A DNA stretch of 64,000 nucleotides from Phytopythium helicoides (GCA_024867545.1 JANFNE010000025.1:248001-312000); one strand, 5' to 3'. Positions 1-12,435 are shown, counted from the stretch's first letter. Program-made: numbers and translations. Notes: generated by a model not told the origin, from the sequence alone.

Positions 1-3000
1 ATTGATGTTGAAGCTTCTGTCCGTAGCCGAACAAAGAAGAAAAACGCGAATGAGCCGACGGTAACGCTACCAGAGTGGGCACATGCTCGCAGCAAGCGCG
101 CACTCAGTGAGATTGAAAAGCTGCAACGTCAACGCGGTCGTGTCGGAGCTAAGCAGCCTGTTTCTTTGTCGCCTATGTCGATGTCAAACCCAAGCTCGTT
201 CGATTCTGAGGACAACAACAATACCCAGTCAGGAATGGCTGACGCAGATCATGAGAACCATGGCCAAGTGCCTCATTTATCCCGACAACATGAGTCCCCG
301 CAAAAGCAAAGTCGTATAGAGCTCAAGCCTGCATTGAAGGATAATGTGTTCATTATTGATCAAGACCACGCCATCTCATACCGGTTGCTCACACACGACA
401 TTGACAACCCACCATCCGTCGAGAGCGAAGAGTCGGCTCGTCTTCACACAGCACTTCTCCAAGTGCTCCGAGAAAATACTGGCCAACATTCTGGTCATTC
501 GGATCCCAGTCTTGTTCCATTCCGCCTCACAGTATTCATGGATATGTTTCAGCAACTTGACACACTAGCATCCTTCTTTGAGCCTCTTCTAATTCATTTC
601 CCCCGAGGAAAGATCTTACTTTGTGGACTACCTGTTTGCTCTCAACGATCAACTATTTGGAACAATGACTACATCGCTGGTATCTACGGGCAGCTACTTG
701 ATAGTTTGATGACCAAGTCTCGTGAGTGGCTGGCGCAACCAAAACTTGGAGTTGGTGCCGTGCCGCAGTATCTCGTTGGCTTCGGCACTGGAGGAAGCGT
801 CGCGCTTCAGTTTCTCGGAATGACCGTCCCACTTGGCATATCGAGATATCCATCTCTCAAAATGTTTGCCGACGCACTTCGAGGTCTCATTTTAGTGAAC
901 AGTGTTGTGGATATCAATAGTGCAGTGCGGGAGAACATTAGTACCTTACGCTCTCTGCTTCAAAGACCTTCGACTGACGTCATACCGCTTCATGAAGCCT
1001 GTCTTTCTTTGCTCTTTAGTGAACACTATCTTACGCAAGTTGCTTCTAGTCGACGAGCGGCTATGGAGACATTTTTCCAGACTAGGAAATCTTTCTTTAC
1101 TGGTGGGCCATCTGGCTGCAACAACAGTGAGGTACTACGATTGCTGTTACGAGGTATGGCAAAAAATATCGACGTGCGCCAAGCCGCTGCGAATCTGTCT
1201 GCTGTACCTTGTCCATTTGCTATCTTGCTCGTCCACGGGTCCCAAAACGGACTGTTTCATCCAGCCCAAGTTGAAGCACTTCTTCAAAGTCTTGGCGTGT
1301 CGTTGAATGGAATGTCTGTTAATGTAGGCGCAGCTCTAAACTGCAATTATGCAGCAGACAATGACTGTGTTGATAAGTCCATACCATATTCTGTTTCTTG
1401 GCTTAAGAGTGGTCATGAGGTCTTACAGGAGCGACCGACTTTCATGTACGAGTTCTTTCGCCAGTTAATTGTCGTCGACACGGGTTCAATGTTGAAGATT
1501 ACTCCTTCCCAATCATCAGGTGTGGCTTTGTCATCACATACTGCAGCGTTATCGGCTTTAGTGTCTCACGACGAAAACTATTTGGGAGCCTCAAAAAATG
1601 AAAACAAAGCGGTGGAAAACACCCTTGAAAACTCCACAGCAACTGATACAAATGACGTAGCTCGCAAAAGTTCGTGTGCTTATTCACGAGTCCAAGAAAT
1701 GTTAGCGCAGCATGGGCTTAAGTGGATTCAACAGGAGCTGTATGATCGTGGGCTCGAGGGCTCTGGCACATCCGAGACTATTCTCCAGCTTTATCAGCAA
1801 GTATTAGAAGAGGAAGCAGACGCAGAGCGACGACAGCAGGAGCAGCGGCAGCGACAGCAAGCTAAACTACGACAAGTTGAGCTTCTTCGTGCCGAGAAGC
1901 AGCGTGCCGAAATTGAGAGGCAGATCCGCGAGAAAGAAGTCGAATTGAATATCAAGCGGAAAGAGATAGCAGCACAGCGTAACTTTTTCGCGCAGATGGA
2001 AGAAGAGAAGCTTGCTCATGTGCGAATGAAGGAAGAGCAGGATAATATGGCATTAGAGGACGCACTTTCGCTGAAGTATGAGAACTACCTAATTGATGAA
2101 GAGGATCGTCAGCATCGAAACGAGTCAATGAGCAAACAGGTTGAGGACATCGAGGCTGAACGCGTCGAAATTAATCGCAGTAACTTTCAAGTACAATTGC
2201 AGCAAGACAGACTCCTTGCACAACAAAAAAAGCGCGAGAAGTTGAAGCAGTTCCAGCGCGCATTTGAGCAAAACGAGTTGGTCTCAAGCCCAGTTGAAGC
2301 GTACTGTCTCGATGTGAATCTAGACGACGCCAACTTCCTCATTTTAGCTGACGGTGCGCGCCTTGTAGCCAAAGATCTCGTTCATTTTTACGAGCTGAAA
2401 ATGCTTCAGAAAGAAGAGTCAACGCAGCGACGCACTCAGCTTTCAAAGATTCGGGAAGAGCAAGAGTACAAGTTGACAGCATTGCGAAATTCGGAGCGTG
2501 TGTTGATAAAAGCGAAAGCCACCGGTATGATTGCTAAGGCAGGCTTGGGAACAGTACGAATTGTCCCAATCACACCTAATGAAATGACAGCACTCGCACG
2601 GGATGTGGATGAACAACGTGACGAATGTGAGCGCGTGCAACACGACGTGACACTACGCTCTCAAGAACTTGAGTGGAAGGATCAGCTTTTACAGCGCCTC
2701 AGCGTTCTCATCAAGCGAAATGAGGGGTTTCGGGTGGAGATGATTGCCAAGCTCGTCTCAAGTGGTGAAAAGGGTAACGAAAGAGTTTTACTGCTTCGAG
2801 AGGATGACGAGCAATTGATGGAAAAATTGGCCTCAAACCGGAAACTACAAGAGCGGCTAGAGATGCGTCTTCAGGCAATCACGCAAGAGCAGGTGCGAGC
2901 TCAACAAGCAACAACAGAGTACTTTGACACGCGACTACGGGTTGAGGGCACAGCACAGCGTGTACTTCGATCGCTCTTGGTTCGAGAGCTATCAGAGGAA

Positions 3001-6000
3001 GTGGGTCAGCTAAAGTCGCGCATTTCAGAACTGAAAAGTGTAGAGCCACAAATCAAGCGAGATATTAAAACCGTTAGAACTTTACTCAATGAAGCTGCTA
3101 GCAGAACATACGAAGTCCAGTGCGCATTGAAGAGTCTTCAAGAAGCCACCGATAGCTCACCCTCACTTCGCAAATTAGACCGAGAGGCGTCGGGGTTGGA
3201 GAATCCAATTGACGATGCTGAAGATTCCGATCATGCAAACATGGATATTGCTGATCGCGTTCGGCGCAAACGCCACGTACATCGGAGCATGGAGGAAAAG
3301 CAATGGATAGCTTTGGATTTTGTGCTCCACTTCGCACGCTACTATAAAACAGTGGATCCTGAAGAAGTGGAGCTAATCGCAAGGAACGTTGAAGGAGAAT
3401 ACAAAACTTCACTTACCAAGGATCAGATCGAGCGGTTGCTAACTCTGCCAGCAAGGAATTGCCTTGCAATTGCGTTTATCAAGTCACAGGAGGAATTGGA
3501 AGCTCACGCTTTGCTCCGCAAGTTTACTTTTGGGGATGGAGAGGATTATTTTGCGCAATCTGACAAAGAGTTTGCTGCAGTGGCAGGCACTGTAACTCGT
3601 CCTGTGTCTATAACCCTAGAACATCTTGCTGATACACTTGAGAGGCAGATGATTGGACGCCGAGCCAAAACGAGATCGAGTATACCAAGGCCACTTTCTG
3701 TATTTCTTGATGATCCTTCTGGTTCATCGTCGGTCACTCCAATCTTCGCTGCTGGCAACTGTACACTTGACCCACACAAGAGCTCTACACACACGTTTCG
3801 AATGCCAGCTCACAGTATCGGCGTGCTTTCATTGACAGTTTCCATAGTTTTTCAGGGCCACTTCAAACCTGCAGGATATCAAGTTGGCCGCCTAGCCGCC
3901 ATGCTTTATGTCATTCCACCTGACGATGCCATGGTATCTCGCGTGCGTGCTCCATTGCCTATTGGAAAGTGCTATTTCTCGCGCGATATCGCTTTGTGCA
4001 CACCCCATAGCCTAGGACGACTTGTGATCCGCCACGAGCCGGATATCGTGCCACTGAATCGCGATGCAATATACCAGATTGTACTGGGTGCACCAGTGCG
4101 AACGCAGTACTCAATAGATATTACAGCAAAGACTGCGCTATTTGCAGGCGAAGCATTGCTACGGAAAAAGTCAGATGCGCTGAAGAAGCAAGAGATGCTA
4201 CCCCTCAAGCGTGACGAGATCCAGAACGTATTTACTACAATTCAGCTGAGTGAACGCAAGAAGCGGCTAGCACGCAAAATGGCTAATGCGGCCAAAGATG
4301 CCGGGCGAGCTGCTGAGCTCGAACTTTTGCGCGCTTCGAAGGAGCTTGAAATGGACAACCTTTCCCCTCAGCTCAATCATGAACAGCGGTTGGCTCTTCA
4401 TCGGACAATTCACGACTCCGAAACTCGATTTACCGAATCAAGCTTTCGGTATGCCAAGCGCGAGGAAGAGGTACGCGATATTGAGCAGTGTCTCCGAGAG
4501 CTTACTCGCATTCATGTTGATCTATTGGAAGAGTGCGAGCAAATGGAGAAGGATCTCGCTGATTATCGATTGTTTCTTCCTCGTATTGCCGCGGCGTTGG
4601 CAGAAGACGACGAAGATGGTGATGTCGCTGGTGCAAAAGTGGCAAAGGCGTTAAATGTCGAGTACGAGCCCATAGGTGCTCGCTCTGCTAAACTAAGATG
4701 GGCAGAATTATCAGCCATGAAGGCAAAGTTGCCGTCGATGATGACACCTGCAGAAAGGCTGCGCCGCAAATACAAAAAGGCAATGGAACCGCTCGAGAAA
4801 AAGGAGCGTGAGTGGGTACTGCTTGACCGCATACTTCACCCACGAATGTATGACTGGGAAGAACGCTTGTCTGCTGCAGCAACTGGATCCGTCTTGCAAC
4901 AACAGCCTGGAATGAACTATTGGCGTATGCGATTGCATGGCCCACACCCTACTCTAACTAAAGACGAAGAGCAGTTAGCAACGCTATCCAAGCTTGAGGT
5001 GGAGCGGATTATGAACAGTCCTTGGAATTTGCTTGAGCGCAAGGAGATCCAGGTTCGAAAAATTGTGACGCGGTTTCGAGACGATTACAGTGCGACTCCA
5101 AAAGCGTCCGCCCTTAAGTCGGCACCTCCAACATCTATGGTGGCACTGCTGCGTGCACAAAAGTGGAGTGAGCTCACAGCCGAGGAGCGCGAGTGGAGAC
5201 AGTATGACCGGTTGCTCAACCCTGCTTACTACCCGGCTAACAGCATGACAGGTCTCAAACTTGAGCAACTTGCAGGGGATATCAAAGCAATAGAAAGTGG
5301 TGGTACTCCTACGAGTGACGTAGCACCGCCTCCATTAACGTCAATGACACGCGAGGACGTAGTTGCAGGACTGAACACTCCAGATGATGAAGTCTTTACA
5401 TTACCAGGGGGTATACTCCGTGCTCGTACATTGCTACTGAAATACGATCCCCAACTGAGTACCAACCTTCTGGAAGCCGCACGTGTTGCTAGCGGTCAGC
5501 AGAGAATTGTAGATGTAGCCGAAACTGACGTGGATGCACGCTGTCGACTTGTGTATGATGAGCTACAGCGCGCGATTGCAAACACTCGCAACGAGTACAT
5601 GGACTCGAGCGTCCTACACTCAACATTGCAGCGATTTCCTACCAAAGTTCTTCGGCTCGAACTTGAGAAAGACCTCGATCGACTTCTCATCTCGCAAATC
5701 ACTGAGCGCGAAGAGTACGAACTTCGCACTCTTTTCTTCAACAAGAAGAAGAATGGCAAGCAAGTGGTTGGCCCCAGAAGAAAAGGTGAAGACACGGACT
5801 CGGTGTCCGAGTCAGATAGCGACGAAGAAGCTGTGATTGCGCGAGAAGCTAGAGAAGCTAGGCGACTGAAAGATGGCGCTGACAAAAACCCAAATACACG
5901 CGGTCGGACATTCAAGCAGCAGTCCATCCAGAAGCAGCGCCGACGGATTCGCGATGTAAGGTATTGACTCGTGAGTCTTCGCATATCAGCTACTCACAAA

Positions 6001-7442
6001 GTTTCATATCCCCACTCTAGGCTCTTCAACCACGGAGCCTTGACGAGCGACGGCGCCTTCTAGAAGAGCAAGAACTTGGATTTGGAGGATGCATGGCGTG
6101 CCGTACGAACCCGTGTTCATGGCGAGGATACCTTATTGACTCAACAGCAACCATTCAGGCGCGAATGGAGACACTTCACGATGAACTGGAGCGGGTCAAG
6201 CACTCTTCGGACGTGACAATGAGCTCGAGCGTTTGCCTAGCAGCCGTTCAATCCGGACGCAGCGCTGTCGTCATGCGCCGCGTCGATCTCTTCGATGAGC
6301 TCACTTCTGAGCGAAAGCGGTGGGCGACTCACTTGAGGCTGCAAAAGGTTGACACTGAATTCCACGCCACGTTCCAGTGCCGTGAGCCGTACTTTGAGAC
6401 CCGCGCATTGCATGGATTCCCACAAGTGCAGCTCACTGACAAAATCCAACGTGCACTCCAGCGAGAGCACAATACTCTTGTAGCACAGCTGTGCGCAGAC
6501 GAGCTTGTAGAGGACGCCCTTGAGGCCATGCTGGAAGGTTGGGTTTTCGGCGAGCGCGAGTCGCAGCGTATGGCCCTCGGCTTCGTACCGAGTCTCAAGC
6601 GCGATGGCCCATTGTCCATGCACGATCTTCGACGACTAGAGCGGGAGCAGAAGAATCGTCTGGAGAAGGAGCAGGTTGATGCTGATACTATCAAGCAGCG
6701 CGAGATACAGGGTGTGCCGCGTGACAAGTGGGTACCGATCGAGGTGGCGGCATTTGAGCGAGATCAGGAGCGTAAGGCGGTTCAACACGGCTCAGCTCTT
6801 GACAAGTCCCTGACCGAGACTGAACGCGCACTGCGCTTTGGCATTTTTTGCATGACTCTCATGTACTTCCGCGGTTTGGCACTGCTCAAGCGCCAACGCG
6901 CAACTTGGTCGCAGTCCAAGACTACCAAGCCATCCGCCGTCGAAATCTCCCTCGAGAAGCGGAGAATGTTGCTTGAGAAACATAACGTGGCTCGCCGTCA
7001 GCAGAAGGCTGCAGTCTTTGACACTAAAGCTCAACGTGCAGCCGACCGAGCGCAGAAGCTGCAGATGGAGAAGGCGGCTGCCTACCGCCGTCGCTTGATC
7101 TCCGAGCACCAGCGAGCCACACGGGAGGCTCGAGCAGCAGTCGCGATCCAGAAAATCTACCGCGGTCATATGGGCAGGATCGCCGGACGCCGGTGGATGG
7201 TCAGAAGGCGAGAAATTGACGCCCAACGAGCGCTCGACCAGGCAGCAGCCATCACGCTACAGCGAGCGTACCGAGGACGTCTGGGGCGGCTTGAGGCAGA
7301 ACAAAGACGCGAAGAGTTGGCCGAGTTCATCTCGCAGCTGCGGGCCGAGGAGGCGATCGAGGAAGAGGATGCATATTGGAAGTCGCACCGAATCGAACGG
7401 GCGGCCAGGAGAGTAGCAGCGTTCGTCTACAAGCGAGCGTGA
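1..7442 (+). CDS. Large IQ-motif coiled-coil protein with degenerate alpha/beta-hydrolase-like region (5' partial)
   Basis: The reading frame is open from base 1, so the start lies outside the window. Exon 1..5955 joins exon 6021..7442 across a 65-bp GT-AG intron (5956..6020, phase 0), giving about 2,458 visible residues. Numbered from base 1, roughly residues 150-470 resemble an alpha/beta hydrolase: a GFGTGG turn sits where GxSxG is expected, followed by an LLVHGSQNGL stretch like the acidic-residue loop. The nucleophile Ser is absent, so it is probably not an enzyme. Residues ~564-600 look like a SAP-type helix-turn-helix. Long charged coiled coils follow, with an Asp/Ser-rich acidic stretch near the end of exon 1. 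Two IQ motifs (IQKIYRGHMGR and LQRAYRGRLGR) lie near the C terminus and imply calmodulin or centrin binding. The architecture suits an axonemal or basal-body protein. That role is inferred; I recognise no named orthologue. Confidence 0.8.
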
Positions 7443-7831
7443 TGAACACGGTGTCGACAAGTGAGATCTGTATCGAAACTCACTCGCCCAAGGTATTCAC
7501 TAGGGCTGCACTTCTTTTCCGACAAGTCTTTGCTCCTGGGGTTTCAACCAGCATAACGAGAAAACCTGCCATCTCAATCGAATTGATCGCACGAAATACG
7601 CTTAGTTTCTCGACACCTACGCTTTCGAAGCTCGAGATGTACGAAAGTTCGTTATAGAAAGCAATGGTAATGTACCGAAGAGGATATTCCCACAAGATAA
7701 AAGTTGGTCCGTCGATGTGATCGACAATCTCAAACAAAACCAAGAGCAACACAAAAGACAGACAACTAGTCAAAGTGCTCGAATGCAGTCATTTGTCCTA
7801 CGTTGATGATCTCGTTTGTCGTTTTGCCAAC
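7443..7831. other. Convergent intergenic region; one end of the inverted duplication
   Basis: This holds the 3' flanks of the IQ/coiled-coil gene (+) and RSPH9 copy 1 (-). From about 7699 the sequence matches, in inverted orientation, the 3' flank of RSPH9 copy 2 (up to about 35242). Below 7699 the similarity stops. A 97-codon minus-strand open frame crosses it, but no domain supports it. Confidence 0.6.
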
Positions 7832-8759
7832 TTAGATCATGAAAGCGAGGTCTGGGTTCCGCCGACCATCGCCAAAGTACACATACCCATGGTCACGCTC
7901 GCCAACACGATGGAAAGCCATCGCTCCTGGAAAGAAATAGTTGCGCAGCGTGACATATGCCCCCGAGTTGTCACGGGACACTGTCCACGAGCCATCAAGG
8001 TCGTGTAGCAGCGGATCCCAAAAGTCACCAGCACGTACAAGACCAGTGCTACCTGGAGCGAGGGCTCGAGTGCGCTCGGGAAGCTCAGGTCGCCGCAGAT
8101 GGAAGTAGTTGTACAGCTGGCTGGCGCGCTCGTTGTCGAGGCCGTGGAAACTTGGATTCGCCACAACCTGGCGCATGGGAGACACGACGAAAGCCTCAAG
8201 TGGAGCCACGGCGATCACATGGTCAATTGCCTCGACCAGTACCGCGAGGCGCTCGAGCTCGGTCAGCGGGGTGTTCTCGTTGCTGATATCCCCATCTTCC
8301 TGGTTGGTTGCAGCTGGGTCAGCCTCACCTCCGTCCACTCCTGGTGCGAGGATGGAGGTAGGGTCTCCCTTGAGCCTCGATGTCAGCGCCAAGGCAACTT
8401 CCGCCTTCTTTGGAGGCACTTCTGGGAACTGCTGAAGCTGAGGGGATGAGTTGGTGCTGGATGTCGGCGGTGACACGCATGTGAGGGATGCCAATATCTA
8501 TCACCACGTGATCGGACAGATCATCACAAGCATCTCACCAGAAGTAAAACTTCTTGTCGGGGAAGTCCTTGCCTGGCAGCAGCGCCACAGCGACGAGATA
8601 ATCGGCTATCTCACCCGAGAGGCGACCCCAGAAGCGCACGGACGAGAGCTGCTCGGTCGCGCGGCGCTTGAGCAGTCCCAGCTCGAGGTTTGAACGTTCC
8701 TGCGGGGTTAGCGTTTGGCCGAGGCACCTCCCCACGACATCCAAGTGCTCGAGCTCCAT
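7832..8759 (-). CDS. RSPH9: Radial spoke head protein 9, copy 1
   Basis: RSPH9 is a structural protein of the radial spoke head of motile flagella, here presumably of zoospores. Exon 1 (8759..8539) and exon 2 (8456..7832) flank an 82-bp GT-AG intron and give 281 residues; animal RSPH9 is about 276. Family hallmarks are the FWGR motif in exon 1, a KKFYFCTN junction formed exactly by splicing, LVEAIDHVIAVAP, SFHGL, YFHLRRP, GSWT, and the C-terminal GYVYFGDGRRNPDL..F. The start was chosen at the ATG giving MELEHLDVV, because the family begins just before a QGLSP/QTLTP-like segment; upstream in-frame codons lack an ATG. Exon lengths are identical in the second copy at 34182. It is convergent with the large IQ gene. 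Confidence 0.93.
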
Positions 8760-9221
8760 CTTGATGTGATCAGCAAGTTGTTGTGCTCGTGCTGTTGTCG
8801 CTTGGAGGATGCGCTGCGAGTGGTCGCGTCGCTTCAAGGTCCAACATGGCTACACCTGTCAATACGCTGCACCTTGTGAAGTGCACGAGTTCATAGCTAC
8901 CAACACGACATCAGGTGGTAGGATATCCTTCAAACGAGCGTAGTGATTCACCACCAACTGCGACTCTGTTGTCAGCCTGGCAGATTGTGATTCTCCCTAT
9001 TGTCGCCTCTTCACATTGGAGGTGCTCAACATATTCACTTCACTTCAGGTATAACCCATTGAAGATATTGACTTTCCAGTTGAAAAGTTCTACCATCACG
9101 AGCTACCAGCAAGCTCCACAAGCTGTAGGCAGAATGGGCGAGTCAAGCACAAGATGACTTTTGAAAAGTCGATTTATTGTGTCGAAGGCTTGGTCAACTT
9201 CACAATCGACTAAGAAAATTC
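8760..9221. promoter_or_regulatory. RSPH9 copy 1 upstream region with a copy-specific block
   Basis: This region separates RSPH9 copy 1 from ANK-A, both on the minus strand. Both ends align with the corresponding gap of the other duplication arm (33905..34181). About 188 bp, roughly 8885..9072, is present only here. No open frame or terminal inverted repeat is evident in that block. It lies directly upstream of RSPH9, so the two copies do not have the same promoter. Confidence 0.6.
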
Positions 9222-11257
9222 CTAATTGTCAGCTGCCAGCTCTTGGAGCTCGATGAGAGCATCTTGTAGAAATGAGTTTTCTGCCGCTTTCGTCTCAATG
9301 AGCTCATGTGCCTCGGGAATAGAGACAGAAAAGTCGCGCGCGAGCCACTGGAATACCTCCACGTGCAGAAGGCAACTAGTTTCCATCAAACATTCAATAT
9401 CAACTGGGAAGCGACCATCCTTTGCAAGCAGCATTGCAATGTCGAGCTTGTTGGAACGTATCGCAACCATCACGGGTTCGAACTGAACTGGTAATCTGGA
9501 AGTTGCTGCAGTAACCAAGATATTTCAGCCATCGTATACATCTCAATCGCGCTCCACATTGCGTCCTCGGCTCCGGATACGGTCTGAATTGCCTCATACC
9601 AATTCAGTCGTTGTGTCAGATACTGAAACTTGGAGTCGATACAATCCTCCAACGGCGAGCACCACTTGTCGTTTGTCTTGTGTCGATACAACCACGGCAT
9701 GACTTCATACTGACGACGCTTTCTCGCGTAATGTATCGCGGAATCTATGCATCCTTCGCTTCGATTCTCGTACAGCCACTTGACAGTCTCCAAATGTCCA
9801 TTTTGAGCGGCACCGTTCATGGCTTCATACGAACAGTCTTCACTTCGATTCTCGTGCAGCCATATGACAACATCGAGATGTCCATTTCGAGCAGCAGAGG
9901 TTATGGCAGTTGGAGTACATCCTTCTATCCGATTCTCGTGGAGAAACTTCACGACTGTGAGATGTCCATTGGCAGCTGCGAGGTCCATTGCTCGTGTAGT
10001 ACAGCCTTCATCTCGATTTTCATGAAGCCAAGCAACGGTTTCAAGATGTCCGTTTCTTGCAGCAAAGTTCATCGCCCTTTCAGTACATCCTTCATTTCGA
10101 TTTTCGTGCAACCACTTTACCACATCAAGATGACCTTTCCCTGCAGCACCATTCATCGCAGTTGATGTACACCCTTCGCTTCGATTCTCGTGGAGCCACT
10201 TGACCATATCGAGCCATCCATTTTCGGCAGATCTATCCATTGCATTGGTAGAACACAAACCATTACCCGATACTTTGTGGATCTTCTTCACATGTTCAAG
10301 AAGGCCGTGGACAGCAAGTTTATCGATCGCACGCGCAAGTTCTTCTTTATCGAAGATTGTGAAGTGATCCAGCACCCAGTTGATGTGATCGTAAATGATG
10401 CTGGAGCCCTGGACTGAAAGTGAACTGATACGTTCAATACCGCTCACGACAGCAATAGCTGATACGGTAGAGAATCCGAAGTTGCTGTTGAGCCATTCTA
10501 CTATGTTGAATTTTCCAAAGCTCATTGCTTGGTCCAATGTCTGCTGTGTGAATTCAACATCCGAGTTGTCCCGGATCCACTCCATCATCTCAATGCTGCC
10601 ACTAAGCAATGCCATCGTCAAATCAGTTTGTACGAGTGGGATATCAAGCCACTCGACGGCGTCGACGTGCTTGTAGTGGACAGCATTGACCATTAAACTC
10701 CTCTTGGTACTATCATTGACTGGTAAAATGTTCTCATGGACCCATTTGAGCGTCTCCAAGTCGCGGAATGTCCACAAATCATCGCGTATCTTCATCCATG
10801 GGTCCCAAACCACGCGGTCCTGTTGGTTCGCATACAGCCACTGCAAAATCTCTAACCGACCTTTCTTCACTGCAGTGCGCATAGGCTTTCGAATCCGTCC
10901 TTCAGGCAAATACTCCTCCACAAGCCACTTCACAGCTTCTAAGTTGCCCTTCTCAATAGCTTTCTCAAGACACAGCGCAAAATGCCAGCGCTTTGAGTCG
11001 CTAAGATAATAGATTCTGTTTCATCATCATTAAAAATGCCAGCGCTTCAGCAACGGATCCATCTCGGGATCTTCTCGAGCTGCAATTCTCTCCAACAGCC
11101 TCACCACACCATCAGGACACTTCTCGCACGCAGTTGACATCGTCCACAGTACACTCGCGTCGAGGAAGTCTGTCACAATGGAGTCGACGCCACCCAAGCC
11201 TCCAATCTCTCGACACACCACCACAACGCTTCTCAGAATCGACAACTTTGGTGCCAT
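9222..11257 (-). pseudogene. ANK-A: decayed ankyrin-like repeat gene
   Basis: Same plan as intact ANK-B and ANK-D: an N-terminal region starting MAPKLSIL, then 28-residue repeats of the form NGHLxxVxWLHENRxEGC, then a C-terminal region. Two lesions break it. First, a 54-bp insertion (second copy of a 15-bp direct repeat at 11033..11047, first at 10979..10993) brings TAA and TGA stops in frame just after residue ~75. Second, a one-base loss near 9478 (three G where ANK-B has four) shifts the last ~85 codons. The N-terminal third is ANK-D-like, while the centre is almost identical to ANK-B. The gene is probably inactive, although an internal frame of about 490 codons remains open. Confidence 0.85.
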
Positions 11258-11492
11258 CTCGTGGACATTTCACGAATGCTAGGTACGAATTGCCTAGCCT
11301 TGAAGAATCCAGTCACCGCATCCTAATTATGCATTTCGTCGAGGTTCCAACGGCTACAATGACCTCGCCATAAGGTGCGCCCACCTCTCCCTTTGATAAC
11401 GAGCCCTCAAGGTCCACTTCCCGGTTCTCCCCCAACGACTAGTCTTTGTTTCCCATTCCAACATCATCGCGTCTACTGGCGGCCAGATCGCG
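11258..11492. other. Divergent intergenic region
   Basis: A short gap between ANK-A (-) and the PLAC8-type gene (+). It does not contain the upstream motifs shared by the other ankyrin genes, which agrees with ANK-A being inactive. Nothing else is recognisable. Confidence 0.4.
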
Positions 11493-12111
11493 ATGGTGAA
11501 GTCCGTCGATAGCGAAGACTCACAAGTCCAAACCAGCATTGCACCATCCGATATCTATGTGCGGTCAGAGACTTTTGGGAGCTATCAGCACTTGGCCGAG
11601 TGGGAGGCTCCACTTGTCGGCTGCAAATTGTCTGATGGTAACTTTCTGCCCATGCGCCTCGCTCGCACAGATCTCTGCTAGACTCGGCGTGTTATCGTAC
11701 AGCTTCGTTCTTGTAACATTCTCCATCATGATTGCGGCGCTGTACGTTCTGAGTGGGCTCATGGCACACGAAATTTACATCCACGAGTCCTCGTTCAGTG
11801 GATACATGAGCGCACTTTTCACCGACAAGGACTACGGCGCAGCCTACAACGTCTACAGCATCATGTTTATCTTTCCTGACGTCGTTTTCGTACTGTTCTT
11901 GATGCATCTTCGAGGAAAGGCGCGTGAGCACTTCGAGCTACCTGGTTGTGCCTGTGCAGATTGTTGTGCGGTTTACTGGTGCTCATGGTGCGCGATGGCC
12001 GAGATCGCTACCCAAATCAAGAGTTACAAGTCCAGCAGCTGCAGCTTTGGCCCTCCTGACACCTTGCCACCCTACCCTCGCGATGCCCAGCAGGAGGGGG
12101 TGTCAGTGTAG
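11493..12111 (+). CDS. PLAC8-type Cys-rich membrane protein, frameshifted
   Basis: The C-terminal two thirds shows PLAC8 (DUF614) hallmarks: NCLMVTFCPC followed by LAQISARLG, two hydrophobic segments, then a second Cys-rich block CADCCAVYWCSWCAMAE with EIATQIKSY. PLAC8 proteins are small membrane-associated proteins linked to size control and metal handling in plants and fungi. The N terminus (MVKSVDSEDS, then WEAPLVGC) lies in a different frame and joins the Cys block near 11625, which implies one single-base frame break with no plausible GT-AG intron. It is either a recent pseudogene or an assembly indel. The stop follows the GVSV residues. Confidence 0.6.
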
Positions 12112-12184
12112 TGGACAAACCCGCGAGGATGCTTGGCGGAGTTCAGGCTGAAGACCGCGAATTGTTTCCAAATACATCAGCACA

Positions 12185-12435
12185 TATTCGAGTCGTTGGC
12201 ACGCTCAATAATCTCGTCAATGGTCTTGAACTTGAGGATGGTCATCACGGGACCAAAGATATCCTCACGAGCGATCGCCACATCATCCGTCACGCCCGCG
12301 AAGATTGTCGGCTCAACGTACAACAGCCCTTGTTGCCCCGCGCTTGCCGCCCGTCACGAGGGGAGTTCCCTCCTTTTTGCCCTCCTCAATGTATCCGAGG
12401 ATCTTCTCGACCTAGGTCTCGTCAATCTGTTATCC
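12185..12435 (-). pseudogene. Antisense fragment of the ALDH gene
   Basis: About 250 bp on the minus strand closely match the region at about 45620..45865 of the intact-length aldehyde dehydrogenase gene (44565..46096). The segment covers the part encoding [12 protein letters not shown] through [17 protein letters not shown]. It has indels and substitutions, no start, no catalytic Cys region, and stops abruptly at both ends. It is a dead partial copy, placed 33 kb from and opposite to the parent gene. Confidence 0.85.

Larger units (their letters stand above)
7699..11257 (-). repeat. Inverted segmental duplication, arm 1 (RSPH9 + ANK-A)
   Basis: This arm contains RSPH9 copy 1 and ankyrin gene ANK-A. 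It is matched in reverse orientation by 31943..35242 (ANK-D + RSPH9 copy 2). Similarity starts at the ankyrin ATG and ends about 135 bp past the RSPH9 stop. The arms are separated by about 20.7 kb of unrelated genes. Confidence 0.85.

Noticed and set aside
9611..10165. Plus-strand repetitive open frames within the ankyrin genes (also 21080..21661, 24054..24476 and 49211..49666 on the opposite strand)
   Set aside because: They are antisense of the 84-bp DNA repeats encoding the 28-residue units.
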